NCBI GenBank assembly: GCA_027064085.1
Contig: JAMOQH010000084.1
Location: 1 to 44,343, forward strand
From: a bacterium
GTDB taxonomy: Bacteria; UBP6; JAFGXH01
Reading direction: 5' to 3'
Length of the DNA: 44,343 nucleotides
Both the position numbers and the translations under genes were made by a program. Below, one piece after another: positions 1 through 8,398 of this stretch (position 1 is the stretch's first letter; every line of letters begins with the position of its first letter). The notes below the pieces were generated by a model. It saw nothing but the letters and a program-made list of their open reading frames with translations. It was not told the DNA's origin and made no database searches.

Positions 1-1
1 A

Positions 2-1666
2 CCAAATTCAGATTCTTTTTTAAGATTGCATAAACTCGAAAAATTTGGAGATAGCTTAAAAAGTTTTAGATTTACAGTAAATGAAGCAAATTCTAAAAAA
101 GAAACAATTATGGGTCTTGAAGAGGGTGTTGCAGGATACGGATTAAGAGTTGTTGCTCCAATGAGCTATAATGGAAAACATATTGGTACTGTAGAATATG
201 GAAGGAAATTTTCAACAGTATTCTTGAATGATTTAAAAGAGTCTCTTGATGGCGAATTTTTTCTCTATACTTTAGATCAAACTAAGGAAAATTATGCTGA
301 AACTAAAGGATTATTAGGAGCAACTTTGGAAAATGATGATTATTATATTGAAAATAATTCATTAGCAAAAATTGCTGAAGGCAAATACTTTTCATTAAAA
401 ACAGCAGATCAATTAAGTACTGTAATTATAATTCCAGTAAAAGATTTTAATGGCAATGTAATTGGATATATTAAAAATATTGTATCAAGGAAATCAATTG
501 TTGATAATTTATCTGCTATAAAACGAAATGCAATATTAATTGGTGTTGCTGGAATATTTCTATTAATGATATTTGTATTCTTAATAGTTTCTTCACTTAT
601 TAAACCTTTAAAAGGTTTAGTTGATGGAACTCAAAAAGTTGCTGATGGTGATTTGACAAGTAAGTTTAACACAAAACGTAAAGATGAAATTGGTGAACTT
701 TCTAATTCATTTGACAATATGATAGATAAATTAAGATTGGTTATTGGTGAAACAAAAGATGCTACAAAGGTTCTTGATGAATCAGTGGTAATTGTTTCAG
801 AATTATCTGGAAATAATTTAAATACTACAACTGAATTAGCTGATGTTATTGAAAATATGTCAAAAGAAGTTGAGGAACAAGTTTCTTATGTGAAGAAAAC
901 AGGTGAAATTGTCGATTCTGTTGCTTATTCAGTTAATGAAATGTCTTCAAATACCGATGGATTAAAGAAATTAATAGCATTAGCTGCAGATGTTGCAAAT
1001 GAAGGAGCCGGTAAATTAAAAGATGTAAGTTATCAAATGGATTTGATTTCTAAAAATGCAGTAGATACAAGTGAGAATATTCAAAAACTTAATCAAAGCT
1101 CAAATGAAATATCTCAAATTATTGGACAAATTTCAGATATTTCAGATCAAACGAATTTATTAGCATTAAATGCTTCTATTGAAGCGGCTAGAGCTGGAGA
1201 ACATGGAAAAGGATTTGCAGTAGTTGCAGATGAAGTTAAAAAATTAGCTGCTGAAACTTTAGAAGCCGCATCACAAATTGCTGAAATAATTAATTATTTT
1301 AAAACAAATATTGAAAAAACAGTAAGTTCAATTAATATTGTAACTGATGATGTTAAGAAAGGTAAAAACTTAGTTGATGAAACAAATATATCTTTTGATA
1401 AGATTACTGATTCAATGACTACAAGTATTGATAATGTTGAAGAATTTGCTGAAGGTGTTGTAGGAGTTTTAGGAACTTCCAAAGAAGGCCAAAAAGCAGT
1501 GTCAGATATTGTTGAAATAATTGAAAGTCTTGCAGCAAAAATTCAAGAAGTTACTGCATCTGTAATTGATGAAAAAGAAGCTATTGAACAAATGGATGAT
1601 GAAATGTCGAAATTTAGTGAGTTATCTAAAAATTTAGAAGAAATTGTTAATACATTTAAACTTTAA
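2..1666 (+). CDS. Methyl-accepting chemotaxis protein, 5' end outside the window
   Basis: This is a membrane chemoreceptor that signals to the CheA/CheW kinase complex. The reading frame is open back to base 2, so the protein is cut by the window edge; a TTG at base 26 is not a convincing start. The visible N-terminal part resembles the membrane-distal/proximal halves of a double-Cache ligand-binding domain ([20 protein letters not shown]). A transmembrane helix ([20 protein letters not shown], about residues 170-193 counted from base 26) is followed by a HAMP linker (about 194-246) and a long coiled-coil signalling domain. The signalling hairpin tip is intact ([20 protein letters not shown], then [15 protein letters not shown]). 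No C-terminal adaptation pentapeptide is present. A terminator follows directly, so it is the last gene of its transcript. The ligand is unknown. Confidence 0.95.
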   Translation, partial: PNSDSFLRLHKLEKFGDSLKSFRFTVNEANSKKETIMGLEEGVAGYGLRVVAPMSYNGKHIGTVEYGRKFSTVFLNDLKESLDGEFFLYTLDQTKENYAETKGLLGATLENDDYYIENNSLAKIAEGKYFSLKTADQLSTVIIIPVKDFNGNVIGYIKNIVSRKSIVDNLSAIKRNAILIGVAGIFLLMIFVFLIVSSLIKPLKGLVDGTQKVADGDLTSKFNTKRKDEIGELSNSFDNMIDKLRLVIGETKDATKVLDESVVIVSELSGNNLNTTTELADVIENMSKEVEEQVSYVKKTGEIVDSVAYSVNEMSSNTDGLKKLIALAADVANEGAGKLKDVSYQMDLISKNAVDTSENIQKLNQSSNEISQIIGQISDISDQTNLLALNASIEAARAGEHGKGFAVVADEVKKLAAETLEAASQIAEIINYFKTNIEKTVSSINIVTDDVKKGKNLVDETNISFDKITDSMTTSIDNVEEFAEGVVGVLGTSKEGQKAVSDIVEIIESLAAKIQEVTASVIDEKEAIEQMDDEMSKFSELSKNLEEIVNTFKL

Positions 1667-1673
1667 AAATTTT

Positions 1674-1696
1674 GCCCTATTAGGGCATTTTTTTTT
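1674..1696 (+). terminator. Rho-independent terminator after the chemoreceptor gene
   Basis: A GC-rich stem (GCCCT-ATT-AGGGC) is followed by A and nine T residues, eight bases after the receptor stop codon. Confidence 0.9.
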
Positions 1697-1786
1697 GCAG
1701 ATAATTTTATAAAAACTTAATAAATAGTTTGATGATTATTAATATTGAAAGTTTATTATATAGATATTAGAGAAAGTGAGGCGTAT

Positions 1787-4700
1787 ATGAATGAAATACC
1801 AGAATTAAAAGAAAAGAAGAATTTATTAGGTAAATTCTCAAATGTTTTTATTGAAAGATACAGAGTAGCATATTTAGTCGTAATTGCAATATTAATTGTA
1901 GGGGGAATATTTTATCAACAGTTACCAAGAGAGTCGTTTCCAGATGCATCATTTAATGCTGCAGTAATATATTCAGTTTATCCTGGAGCATCGAGTGAGG
2001 ATGTTGAAAAAATAATTGTTGATCCTATTGAAAAAGCACTCAATAGTATTGATGGAGTTAATAAAATTACTTCCACTTCAAAAGAAGGTCTTGGACAAGT
2101 AATAGTACAATATGATTTTGATAAAAATGCTGAAGATATGTTAAGAACATTTCGTGCTGAAACTTCAAAATTACGATTTCCAGATAGTGTAACTGATCCG
2201 GAAATAATTGAATTTACAACTTCTGAAATTCCTGTTTTTAGATTTGCTATTACTGGAGATTATGATATGGCAACTCTTAAAAATATTGGTGAAGATTATA
2301 AAGAAAAATTAGAAGGAATGAATGGTATAACAAAAGTTGATTTAGTAGGTGGATATGATAGAGAAATAAGAGTTGAATTCGACTATGAAAAAATAAGTAA
2401 TTACGGACTTAATTTAAGTAGTATAAAAAACTCAATAGATACAACTAATATTAACCTTCCTGCCGGAACTAAATCGTTAAATGATGAGAATTATTCAATT
2501 AGAATTAATGAAGAATTTGAATCAATTGAAGAATTAAAAAATTTAGTAATAATGTCAAAAGGAAATACTACTGTAAAATTAAAAGATGTTGCAAAAGTAT
2601 CAAATTCATATGCTGATGTTGATAGTTATTCAACTCTTTATGTAAAAGTTAAAGGGAAAGATGATCAATCAAATCCAGCAGTTTATTTATCAGTTTTTAG
2701 AGATGGTGGAACTGATACTGTAGGAATTTGTAATGAAGTAAAAGAAACTATTGAAGATGGAAAAGGCGTACTTTATCCAAATGATATGATGTTTTATATT
2801 ACTCAAGATGATGCTGTTCAAGTAGAAGAGGATCTAAATGGAGTAGTAGACAATGCATTTAGTGGATTATTAGTAGTAATAGTAGTATTATTTTTATTTA
2901 TTGGTTTTAGAGAATCATTAATTGTGGCTACTGTAATTCCGTTATCATTATTAATTAGTATTATTATAATGCATTTTTATGGATTAACATTTAACGAACT
3001 TACATTAATGGGTTTTATTATTGCTCTTGGTATGCTTGTAGATAATGCAATAGTAGTAATGGAAAATATTGATAGATTACGAGATGCAGGGTTAAGTAAA
3101 TTAGAAGCTGCTAAAGCAGGTATTAATCAAGTAGCTCCTGCTGTGTTAGCAGCAACTTTAACCACAGTAGTAGCATTTATACCGTTGACTAGGTTATCAG
3201 GTGCAATGGGACAAATGATAAAGCATTTACCATTAACAATTATTTTTGTGTTAGTGGCATCATTTGTAGTATCTTTGGCAATAACACCTGTTTTATCAAG
3301 TAGATTTTTATCAGATTATAAAATATCAAAACGTGAAAGGAAAAATGATTTTTTTAGTAATGTTAAAAAATATGGATCTGTAGTTTTAATATTTGTTTTA
3401 TCACTTTATGCATTTGAAATTGATGGTAAATTTGGAATGGTTGCATGGATAATAGCAATAGTTTTCTCTGGATTAATGTTATTTAAACAAATATATCTTG
3501 ATAAAAGTTCAGAAAAGTTGGATGAGCACAATTTTATACGAAAATATGAAAAATTTCTTTATAAAATAGTAAAAAGTAAAGGAAAAAGAACTTTAGTTAT
3601 AGTAGTGAGTGTTATAGTGTTTTTAATAAGTTTAAGTGCAATTCCTTTAGGACTTATTGATTTAGAAACTTTTCCTCAAGAAGAAGCAAATAATTTTACA
3701 ATTTCTATTGAAACATCTAAAGGTTATTTACTTGAAGATACAAAGGAAGTTGTTAATGAATTCGAAAAAAAATTATTTCAATATGATGAAATTGAATCAT
3801 ATAATACAGACATTGGAAGTATAACAGATAATGAAGCTTCAATAACTGTTGAACTAGTTGATGAAAAATTAAGAGATAAAAAAACAAGTGAAATTATTAA
3901 TGAACTGTTAATGGATATTAAAAACATACCAGGCGCAAAAGCGAGAATTTCAGAACAAAGACAACGAGGAATGAATGGAGATCCAATTAAAATAGGGCTT
4001 CGTGGTGAAAATATGGATGAGCTTAAGAAATATGCTAATATATACTTAGATATTTTAGAGGATATTGATGGTGTTAGAGATCCATATAGTGATGCATCTG
4101 CAGGTCTAAGGCAAGTTAGAATAAATATTAATAAAGAAAAAGCAGCAAACTTAGGATTAAATACTTATAGTATTTCAAATGATTTAAGAAACAGTTTAAA
4201 TGGTACAAAATTAGGTGTATACAAAGGTGAAAGCGATGAAATAGATATAGTTGGATATGTAAATAATGAAAGAATTAATAGTATTAAAGATTTTGAAAAA
4301 CTAAATTTCACAAATCAAAAAGGTGAACTTGTTAATTTTACAGATGTTTGCAATATATCTTATGAAGAAGGTGTTTCATCGATAAATCATGAAGAGTTAG
4401 ATAGGGTAGTATATATTCAGTCTCAAACATATCAAGGAGCAAATACTAAAAATATTATTGAAGAATTTAATGAAAAAACAAAAGAAATTAACTTGCCAGA
4501 AGGAATCAAAAGATATGATGGCGGTGAAATGGAAAATTTAAGTAATATGGTTAGCGATATGATTAAAAGTTTAGTTATAGCTTTAATGTTAGTTTATATT
4601 GTTTTAGCGCTTCAATTTAATTCGTTATCACAACCTATAGTAATTTTAGTTAGTGTACCTTTAGCGTTTATTGGTGTTATTGCAGGGTTAATAATTACTA

Positions 4701-5065
4701 ATAATCCATTAGGAACTTATGCTATGATGGGTGCAATTGCTCTTGTAGGAATTGCAGTAAATGATGCAATTGTATTGATAGATTTTGCTAATTATTTAAG
4801 AAAGAGTGGAAAAGATAAATACGTTGCTATTACGGAAGCGGTAAAAACTAGATTTATGCCAGTTTTAGCAACTTCATTAACAACAATGGGTGGAGTATTG
4901 CCACTTGCATTAAAAAATCCAACTTTTGAACAGATGGCATATGTAATAATATTTGGTCTTTTTGCATCAACAGTTCTTACGTTGTTTGTTATTCCAAATG
5001 TTTATATAATTAGTGACAATATTACAGGTGTATTTAAGAAAAAAACAGGAATGTTTAATGATTAA
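1787..5065 (+). CDS. RND-family (HAE1/AcrB-type) efflux transporter
   Basis: This is an inner-membrane, proton-driven multidrug or lipophile exporter. I start it at ATG 1787 because AAGTGAGG lies just upstream; the frame also opens at TTG 1745 without a ribosome binding site. At 1092 residues it is slightly longer than typical AcrB proteins. It shows a TM1, a first periplasmic-type porter domain, TM2-6, a second porter domain and TM8-12. In TM4 the proton-relay motif is LVDNAIVVMEN (D419, with Asn in place of AcrB's second Asp), and in TM10 GIAVNDAIVLIDFAN (N992-D993 where AcrB has Lys-Asn). This pattern is common in non-proteobacterial HAE1 pumps. It is followed 11 bp later by its adaptor, and a TetR gene is convergent. 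No outer-membrane TolC-like gene is present, which fits a monoderm cell. The substrate is not predictable. Confidence 0.93.
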   Translation: MNEIPELKEKKNLLGKFSNVFIERYRVAYLVVIAILIVGGIFYQQLPRESFPDASFNAAVIYSVYPGASSEDVEKIIVDPIEKALNSIDGVNKITSTSKEGLGQVIVQYDFDKNAEDMLRTFRAETSKLRFPDSVTDPEIIEFTTSEIPVFRFAITGDYDMATLKNIGEDYKEKLEGMNGITKVDLVGGYDREIRVEFDYEKISNYGLNLSSIKNSIDTTNINLPAGTKSLNDENYSIRINEEFESIEELKNLVIMSKGNTTVKLKDVAKVSNSYADVDSYSTLYVKVKGKDDQSNPAVYLSVFRDGGTDTVGICNEVKETIEDGKGVLYPNDMMFYITQDDAVQVEEDLNGVVDNAFSGLLVVIVVLFLFIGFRESLIVATVIPLSLLISIIIMHFYGLTFNELTLMGFIIALGMLVDNAIVVMENIDRLRDAGLSKLEAAKAGINQVAPAVLAATLTTVVAFIPLTRLSGAMGQMIKHLPLTIIFVLVASFVVSLAITPVLSSRFLSDYKISKRERKNDFFSNVKKYGSVVLIFVLSLYAFEIDGKFGMVAWIIAIVFSGLMLFKQIYLDKSSEKLDEHNFIRKYEKFLYKIVKSKGKRTLVIVVSVIVFLISLSAIPLGLIDLETFPQEEANNFTISIETSKGYLLEDTKEVVNEFEKKLFQYDEIESYNTDIGSITDNEASITVELVDEKLRDKKTSEIINELLMDIKNIPGAKARISEQRQRGMNGDPIKIGLRGENMDELKKYANIYLDILEDIDGVRDPYSDASAGLRQVRININKEKAANLGLNTYSISNDLRNSLNGTKLGVYKGESDEIDIVGYVNNERINSIKDFEKLNFTNQKGELVNFTDVCNISYEEGVSSINHEELDRVVYIQSQTYQGANTKNIIEEFNEKTKEINLPEGIKRYDGGEMENLSNMVSDMIKSLVIALMLVYIVLALQFNSLSQPIVILVSVPLAFIGVIAGLIITNNPLGTYAMMGAIALVGIAVNDAIVLIDFANYLRKSGKDKYVAITEAVKTRFMPVLATSLTTMGGVLPLALKNPTFEQMAYVIIFGLFASTVLTLFVIPNVYIISDNITGVFKKKTGMFND

Positions 5066-5076
5066 GGAGCAAATGA

Positions 5077-6183
5077 ATGAATAAAAAAATTATAGCTATA
5101 GTATTAATGCTAGTTGTTAGTTCGGTAATGATTAGTGGATGTAAGAAAAATGAAGTTCAAAATATAGAAAAAGAAATTGAGATTATTTCAGTTACATCTG
5201 AAAAAATTTCTACAAAAAATATTGATTTAACAACTTATGCAATTGGAAAATTATCACCAGAAGCGACTTATAATGTGGTTCCTCTTACTCAAGGGAATGT
5301 AATTGAAACATATTTTGAAGTAGGTGATAGTGTTAAGAAAGATGATATACTTTTTATATTAGATAAAGATGATTTTAATAAGAACAAAAATACTCAATTA
5401 ACTCAATTAGAAATTTCTTTAAATCAAGTTAAAATTAATTTAGATGATGCAAAGGATGCATATGAAGATAATAAAAAGTTATATGAAATTGAATCAATTT
5501 CAAGTAGTACTTTAAATCGTTCGAAGTCACAGTATGAACAAGCTAAGTTACAATATGATAATGTACTTAGTCAAATTAAATCTTCAAATAATAATTTAGA
5601 GAATCAAGAAGAAAATTTGATAGTGAAATCACCAGTTGATGGAATAATTGTAAACAAATCTATTGAAAATGATATGTTTGCAACAAGTCAAAATGGATAT
5701 ACAATTATTAAAAATAATCCTATAATATTTAAAGCTGGAGTATCTGAAGAATATATAAATATGATTGAGATTGGGCAAAAAACAAATGTATTTATTAATT
5801 CTATTGATAAAGAAATTCAAGGAATAGTTAAATCAGTTTCATTAATAAAACAAGGAAATTCATATCCTGTAGAAATTGAGATAATCAATGATGATTTAGA
5901 ATTAAAGCCAGATATGTATGCAGAAGTAAATATTAAATATGATGTATTAAAGGATAGTGTTGTTGTTCCAACAAAAGCTATAACTGAAATTAACGGTGTT
6001 AATTACATTTATGCAGTTGGCGAAAAAACAGAAAATGGATTTAATGTTAAAAGATTGAAAATTGACATAATTGGTTATGATGGAAAGTATGCTTATATTG
6101 AAAATAAAGAAATGTTAAATACTGAAATTATAGTCGAAGGAAGTAGCTTTGTTAATCAAGAGTCTATTGTAACTATAAAGTAA
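5077..6183 (+). CDS. Efflux RND adaptor (membrane fusion protein), lipoprotein
   Basis: This is the HlyD/AcrA-type adaptor partner of the RND pump just upstream (11-bp gap, same operon). The start is ATG 5077: AAGGAG at 5064-5069 is correctly spaced, whereas the ATG at 5073 hits a stop after three codons. The N-terminus is a lipoprotein signal with lipobox ISGC (Cys22), so the protein should be lipid-anchored on the outer face of the membrane. The order is a lipoyl/barrel-sandwich half (about 60-95), an alpha-helical hairpin rich in Gln/Asn/Ser (about 100-175), the second barrel half (ENLIVKSPVDGIIVNKSIEN), a beta-barrel and a membrane-proximal domain. Its 368 residues are normal for the family. 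In a monoderm, anchoring to the same membrane as the pump would replace the usual periplasmic bridging; that is inference. Confidence 0.92.
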   Translation: MNKKIIAIVLMLVVSSVMISGCKKNEVQNIEKEIEIISVTSEKISTKNIDLTTYAIGKLSPEATYNVVPLTQGNVIETYFEVGDSVKKDDILFILDKDDFNKNKNTQLTQLEISLNQVKINLDDAKDAYEDNKKLYEIESISSSTLNRSKSQYEQAKLQYDNVLSQIKSSNNNLENQEENLIVKSPVDGIIVNKSIENDMFATSQNGYTIIKNNPIIFKAGVSEEYINMIEIGQKTNVFINSIDKEIQGIVKSVSLIKQGNSYPVEIEIINDDLELKPDMYAEVNIKYDVLKDSVVVPTKAITEINGVNYIYAVGEKTENGFNVKRLKIDIIGYDGKYAYIENKEMLNTEIIVEGSSFVNQESIVTIK

Positions 6184-6239
6184 AAAAAGGTGGACCTCCT
6201 TTAGAAATTCACATACAATTGTTGGTTTTTTTCTTGAAA

Positions 6240-6410
6240 CAAATTGAGAATATGGTAGTTGTTACAGAAGAAACTGCTACAGCATCTGAAGAAGTAAATG
6301 CTACAATTGATCAACAAAATGATATTGCAACTGAGATTGGAAATTTAGCAAATACTTTAAAAGAACATGCAAAACAATTAAATGAAGATTTAAGTAAATT
6401 TAAAATTTAA
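6240..6410 (+). pseudogene. C-terminal relic of a chemoreceptor
   Basis: About 55 codons encode the last helix of a methyl-accepting chemotaxis protein (IENMVVVTEETATASEEVNA through a C-terminal NEDLSKFKI). The Glu/Gln- and Ala/Thr-rich pattern (EETATASEEVNATIDQQ) is the usual adaptation-helix signature. No start codon with a ribosome binding site, no sensor, HAMP or signalling tip precedes it. It differs from the end of the receptor at the start of the window (which ends in EEIVNTFKL), so it derives from another receptor, probably lost when the efflux operon was placed here. Confidence 0.75.
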
Positions 6411-6412
6411 TC

Positions 6413-6450
6413 AAAAAGGTGACTCAAATTTATAAAGAGTCACCTTTTTT
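6413..6450. terminator. Bidirectional terminator between the efflux region and tetR
   Basis: AAAAAGGTGACTC and GAGTCACCTTTTTT form a 12-13 bp stem around an 11-base loop (6426-6436). A-run and T-run flank the stem, so it can work on both strands. It overlaps the last codons of the minus-strand regulator gene. Confidence 0.9.
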
Positions 6451-7035
6451 AAATATTGAAATTGTTGTAATAATATCTTTAAGATATTTTTCTTTCATAC
6501 TTTTTTCATCACTTGATATCCAAAAAATGCTCAATCCAAATATTTGCGAAATTATTAAATTTGAAATGAAATCAACTGTGTAATTTCTTATAAATATATT
6601 TTCTTGTAATAATAGATTAACATATTCTTTTATTATTTTAAAAAGAGAATAGTTATAAAATCCAGTTTCACTTAATCCTTGAGAAAGTGCAACGATATAT
6701 ATATTATTAACAAATTTTTTGCCTTTTTTATCAAAATAATCAAGTTGATATGAAATAAGTGAAATCAAATTATCATATGTTGATTTATCATTATTTAATG
6801 AATTATTATATTCAATTATTTCTTTACTTTCCATTTTGACATATTCAATAATTAATTCCTGTTTTGATTTAAAATGATGATAAAAAGTTCCTACACCAAT
6901 ATTTGCTTCTTTGCATATATCTTTTATAGTAATATTTTCATAACCGTTTAAATTAATTAATTTAATTGCTACTTCAAATATTTTCTTTTCTGTATTTATT
7001 CCTTTTTTTGTTTTTTGTTCTTTTAAAATATCCAT
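6430..7035 (-). CDS. TetR/AcrR-family transcriptional regulator
   Basis: A 201-residue one-component repressor. The start is ATG at 7035-7033 with AAGGGG seven bases upstream; a further in-frame TTG at 7068 is less likely. The N-terminal helix-turn-helix is typical (about residues 12-60: KKIFEVAIKLINLNGYENIT, then ICKEANIGVGTFYHHFKSKQ). The variable C-terminal ligand-binding domain is not recognisable by sequence. It is convergent with the RND operon and divergent from the alcohol dehydrogenase-AOR operon. The 146-bp divergent spacer holds two matching palindromes, so autoregulation and control of the dehydrogenase operon are plausible. Control of the pump is also possible because TetR genes often neighbour RND pumps, but no copy of the palindrome was seen before the pump gene. 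Confidence 0.9.
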   Translation of the reverse strand: MDILKEQKTKKGINTEKKIFEVAIKLINLNGYENITIKDICKEANIGVGTFYHHFKSKQELIIEYVKMESKEIIEYNNSLNNDKSTYDNLISLISYQLDYFDKKGKKFVNNIYIVALSQGLSETGFYNYSLFKIIKEYVNLLLQENIFIRNYTVDFISNLIISQIFGLSIFWISSDEKSMKEKYLKDIITTISIFKKGDSL

Positions 7036-7093
7036 AAATTCCCCTTTCTTGATTATATAATACACCAAAAGAATGAAAATGGAAAGTAAAAAC

Positions 7094-7157
7094 AGAATTG
7101 ATTCTATTTTGTTGACTTAAAATTAATAAAGTAGTAAACTATAAATAGAATGTATTC
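7094..7157 (+). promoter_or_regulatory. Promoter bracketed by two matching palindromes (candidate TetR operators)
   Basis: A promoter TTGACT (7112-7117), 17 bp, TAAACT (7135-7140) points toward the alcohol dehydrogenase gene. Upstream lies AGAAT-TG-ATTCT (7094-7105), downstream AGAAT-GT-ATTC (7147-7157). The two sites share the AGAAT-N2-ATTC design and have centres 53 bp apart, about five helical turns. The binding protein is inferred to be the divergent TetR regulator. Confidence 0.6.
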
Positions 7158-7181
7158 GGTTTATAAAAATAGGGGGAAACT

Positions 7182-8390
7182 ATGATTTGGGAAATGAAGA
7201 AGATTTATTACAGAGGTTATCAGAGAGTATTGAACACAGCATTGAATTTAATGACCTATCCAATTCCAGAGTTATTGACTGGAGCGGGAAGTGTAATAAA
7301 ACTACCTAGTGAAATAAAAAAAAGAAATTGTAATAATATATTGATTGTTACAGATAAAATTCTTTATGATTTAGGGCTTTTAAATTCTTTGACTGATGAA
7401 TTAAAAAAACAGAATATTGAGTTTTCAATATTTAATGGTGTTAATCCAAATCCAACAATTCAAAATGTTGAAGATGCATTAAAATTATATAAAAAAGATA
7501 ATTGTTCATGTGTAATTGGTTTTGGTGGAGGCTCATCAATGGATTGCGCAAAAGTGGTTGCTGCAAGAGTTACAAATAATAAAACTGTATCTCAAATGAG
7601 AGGTAATTTTAAATTAAAGAAAAAAACTGCACCATTATATTTAGTTCCAACTACTGCAGGAACTGGTTCTGAAACTACTGTAGCTGCAGTAATTGTGGAT
7701 CCTACTATTCATGAAAAATTTGCAATATGTGATTTTAAAGTTGTTCCAAAAGTTGCTGTTATAGATGCAAATTTAATGCTTGGTTTACCTAAACATATTA
7801 CTTCAACAACTGGAATGGATGCTTTAACACATGCTGTTGAAGCATATATTGGTAAAAGTAGAACTAAGAAAACAGATGAAAATGCAGAAAAATGTGTAAA
7901 AATTGTATTTGATAGTTTGGAGAAAGTGTATGAAGATGGTTCAAATATCAAATTAAGAGAAGAAATGGGAATGGCTGCATTTTATGGTGGTGTGGCATTT
8001 ACAAGAGCATTTGTTGGATATGTACATGCAATTGCACATACTTTGGGTGGATTATATGGAATTCCACATGGACTTGCAAATGCAATTATTTTACCATATA
8101 TGCTTGAGTATTTTGGTTCAAGTATTTACGATAGACTTGCTAAATTAGCTGTTATTACTGATATTGGTTCAGAAAATGAGTCTAATGAAGAACTTTCAAA
8201 GAAATTTATTAATAAAATATGGGAAATGAATAGAAATATGAATATACCAGATGGTTTTAAAGAAATAAAAGAGGAAGATGTAATTTTAATTGCTAAAACA
8301 GCAATAAAAGAGGGTAATCCTGGATATCCAGTACCTAAAATAATGACTCTTGATGAATGTATAACAATAGTGAGGAAATTAATGAGATAG
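7182..8390 (+). CDS. Iron-containing (class III) alcohol dehydrogenase
   Basis: It interconverts an alcohol and its aldehyde with NAD(P)H in the cytoplasm. AGGGGGAA seven bases before ATG 7182 fixes the start. The N-terminal NAD(P)-binding part has GFGGGSSMDCAK (about residues 113-124) and PTTAGTGSETT (about 152-162). The C-terminal all-helical domain contains the metal-binding His series (MDALTHAVEAYIG, HAIAHTLGGLYGIPHGLANA). At 402 residues it is full length. The next gene is an aldehyde:ferredoxin oxidoreductase 8 bp downstream, so the pair probably links acid, aldehyde and alcohol: the AOR handles acid/aldehyde with ferredoxin and this enzyme aldehyde/alcohol. Aldehyde detoxification and alcohol formation are both possible. 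The promoter carries candidate TetR operators. Confidence 0.93.
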   Translation: MIWEMKKIYYRGYQRVLNTALNLMTYPIPELLTGAGSVIKLPSEIKKRNCNNILIVTDKILYDLGLLNSLTDELKKQNIEFSIFNGVNPNPTIQNVEDALKLYKKDNCSCVIGFGGGSSMDCAKVVAARVTNNKTVSQMRGNFKLKKKTAPLYLVPTTAGTGSETTVAAVIVDPTIHEKFAICDFKVVPKVAVIDANLMLGLPKHITSTTGMDALTHAVEAYIGKSRTKKTDENAEKCVKIVFDSLEKVYEDGSNIKLREEMGMAAFYGGVAFTRAFVGYVHAIAHTLGGLYGIPHGLANAIILPYMLEYFGSSIYDRLAKLAVITDIGSENESNEELSKKFINKIWEMNRNMNIPDGFKEIKEEDVILIAKTAIKEGNPGYPVPKIMTLDECITIVRKLMR

Positions 8391-8398
8391 GAGTAATA

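Noticed and set aside
26-28. TTG at base 26 as the true start of the chemoreceptor
   Set aside because: The frame is open to the window edge, there is no ribosome binding site, and the ligand-binding domain is clearly incomplete.
1294-1482. Minus-strand frame within the chemoreceptor gene
   Set aside because: It is a shadow of a conserved signalling domain, with no start context.
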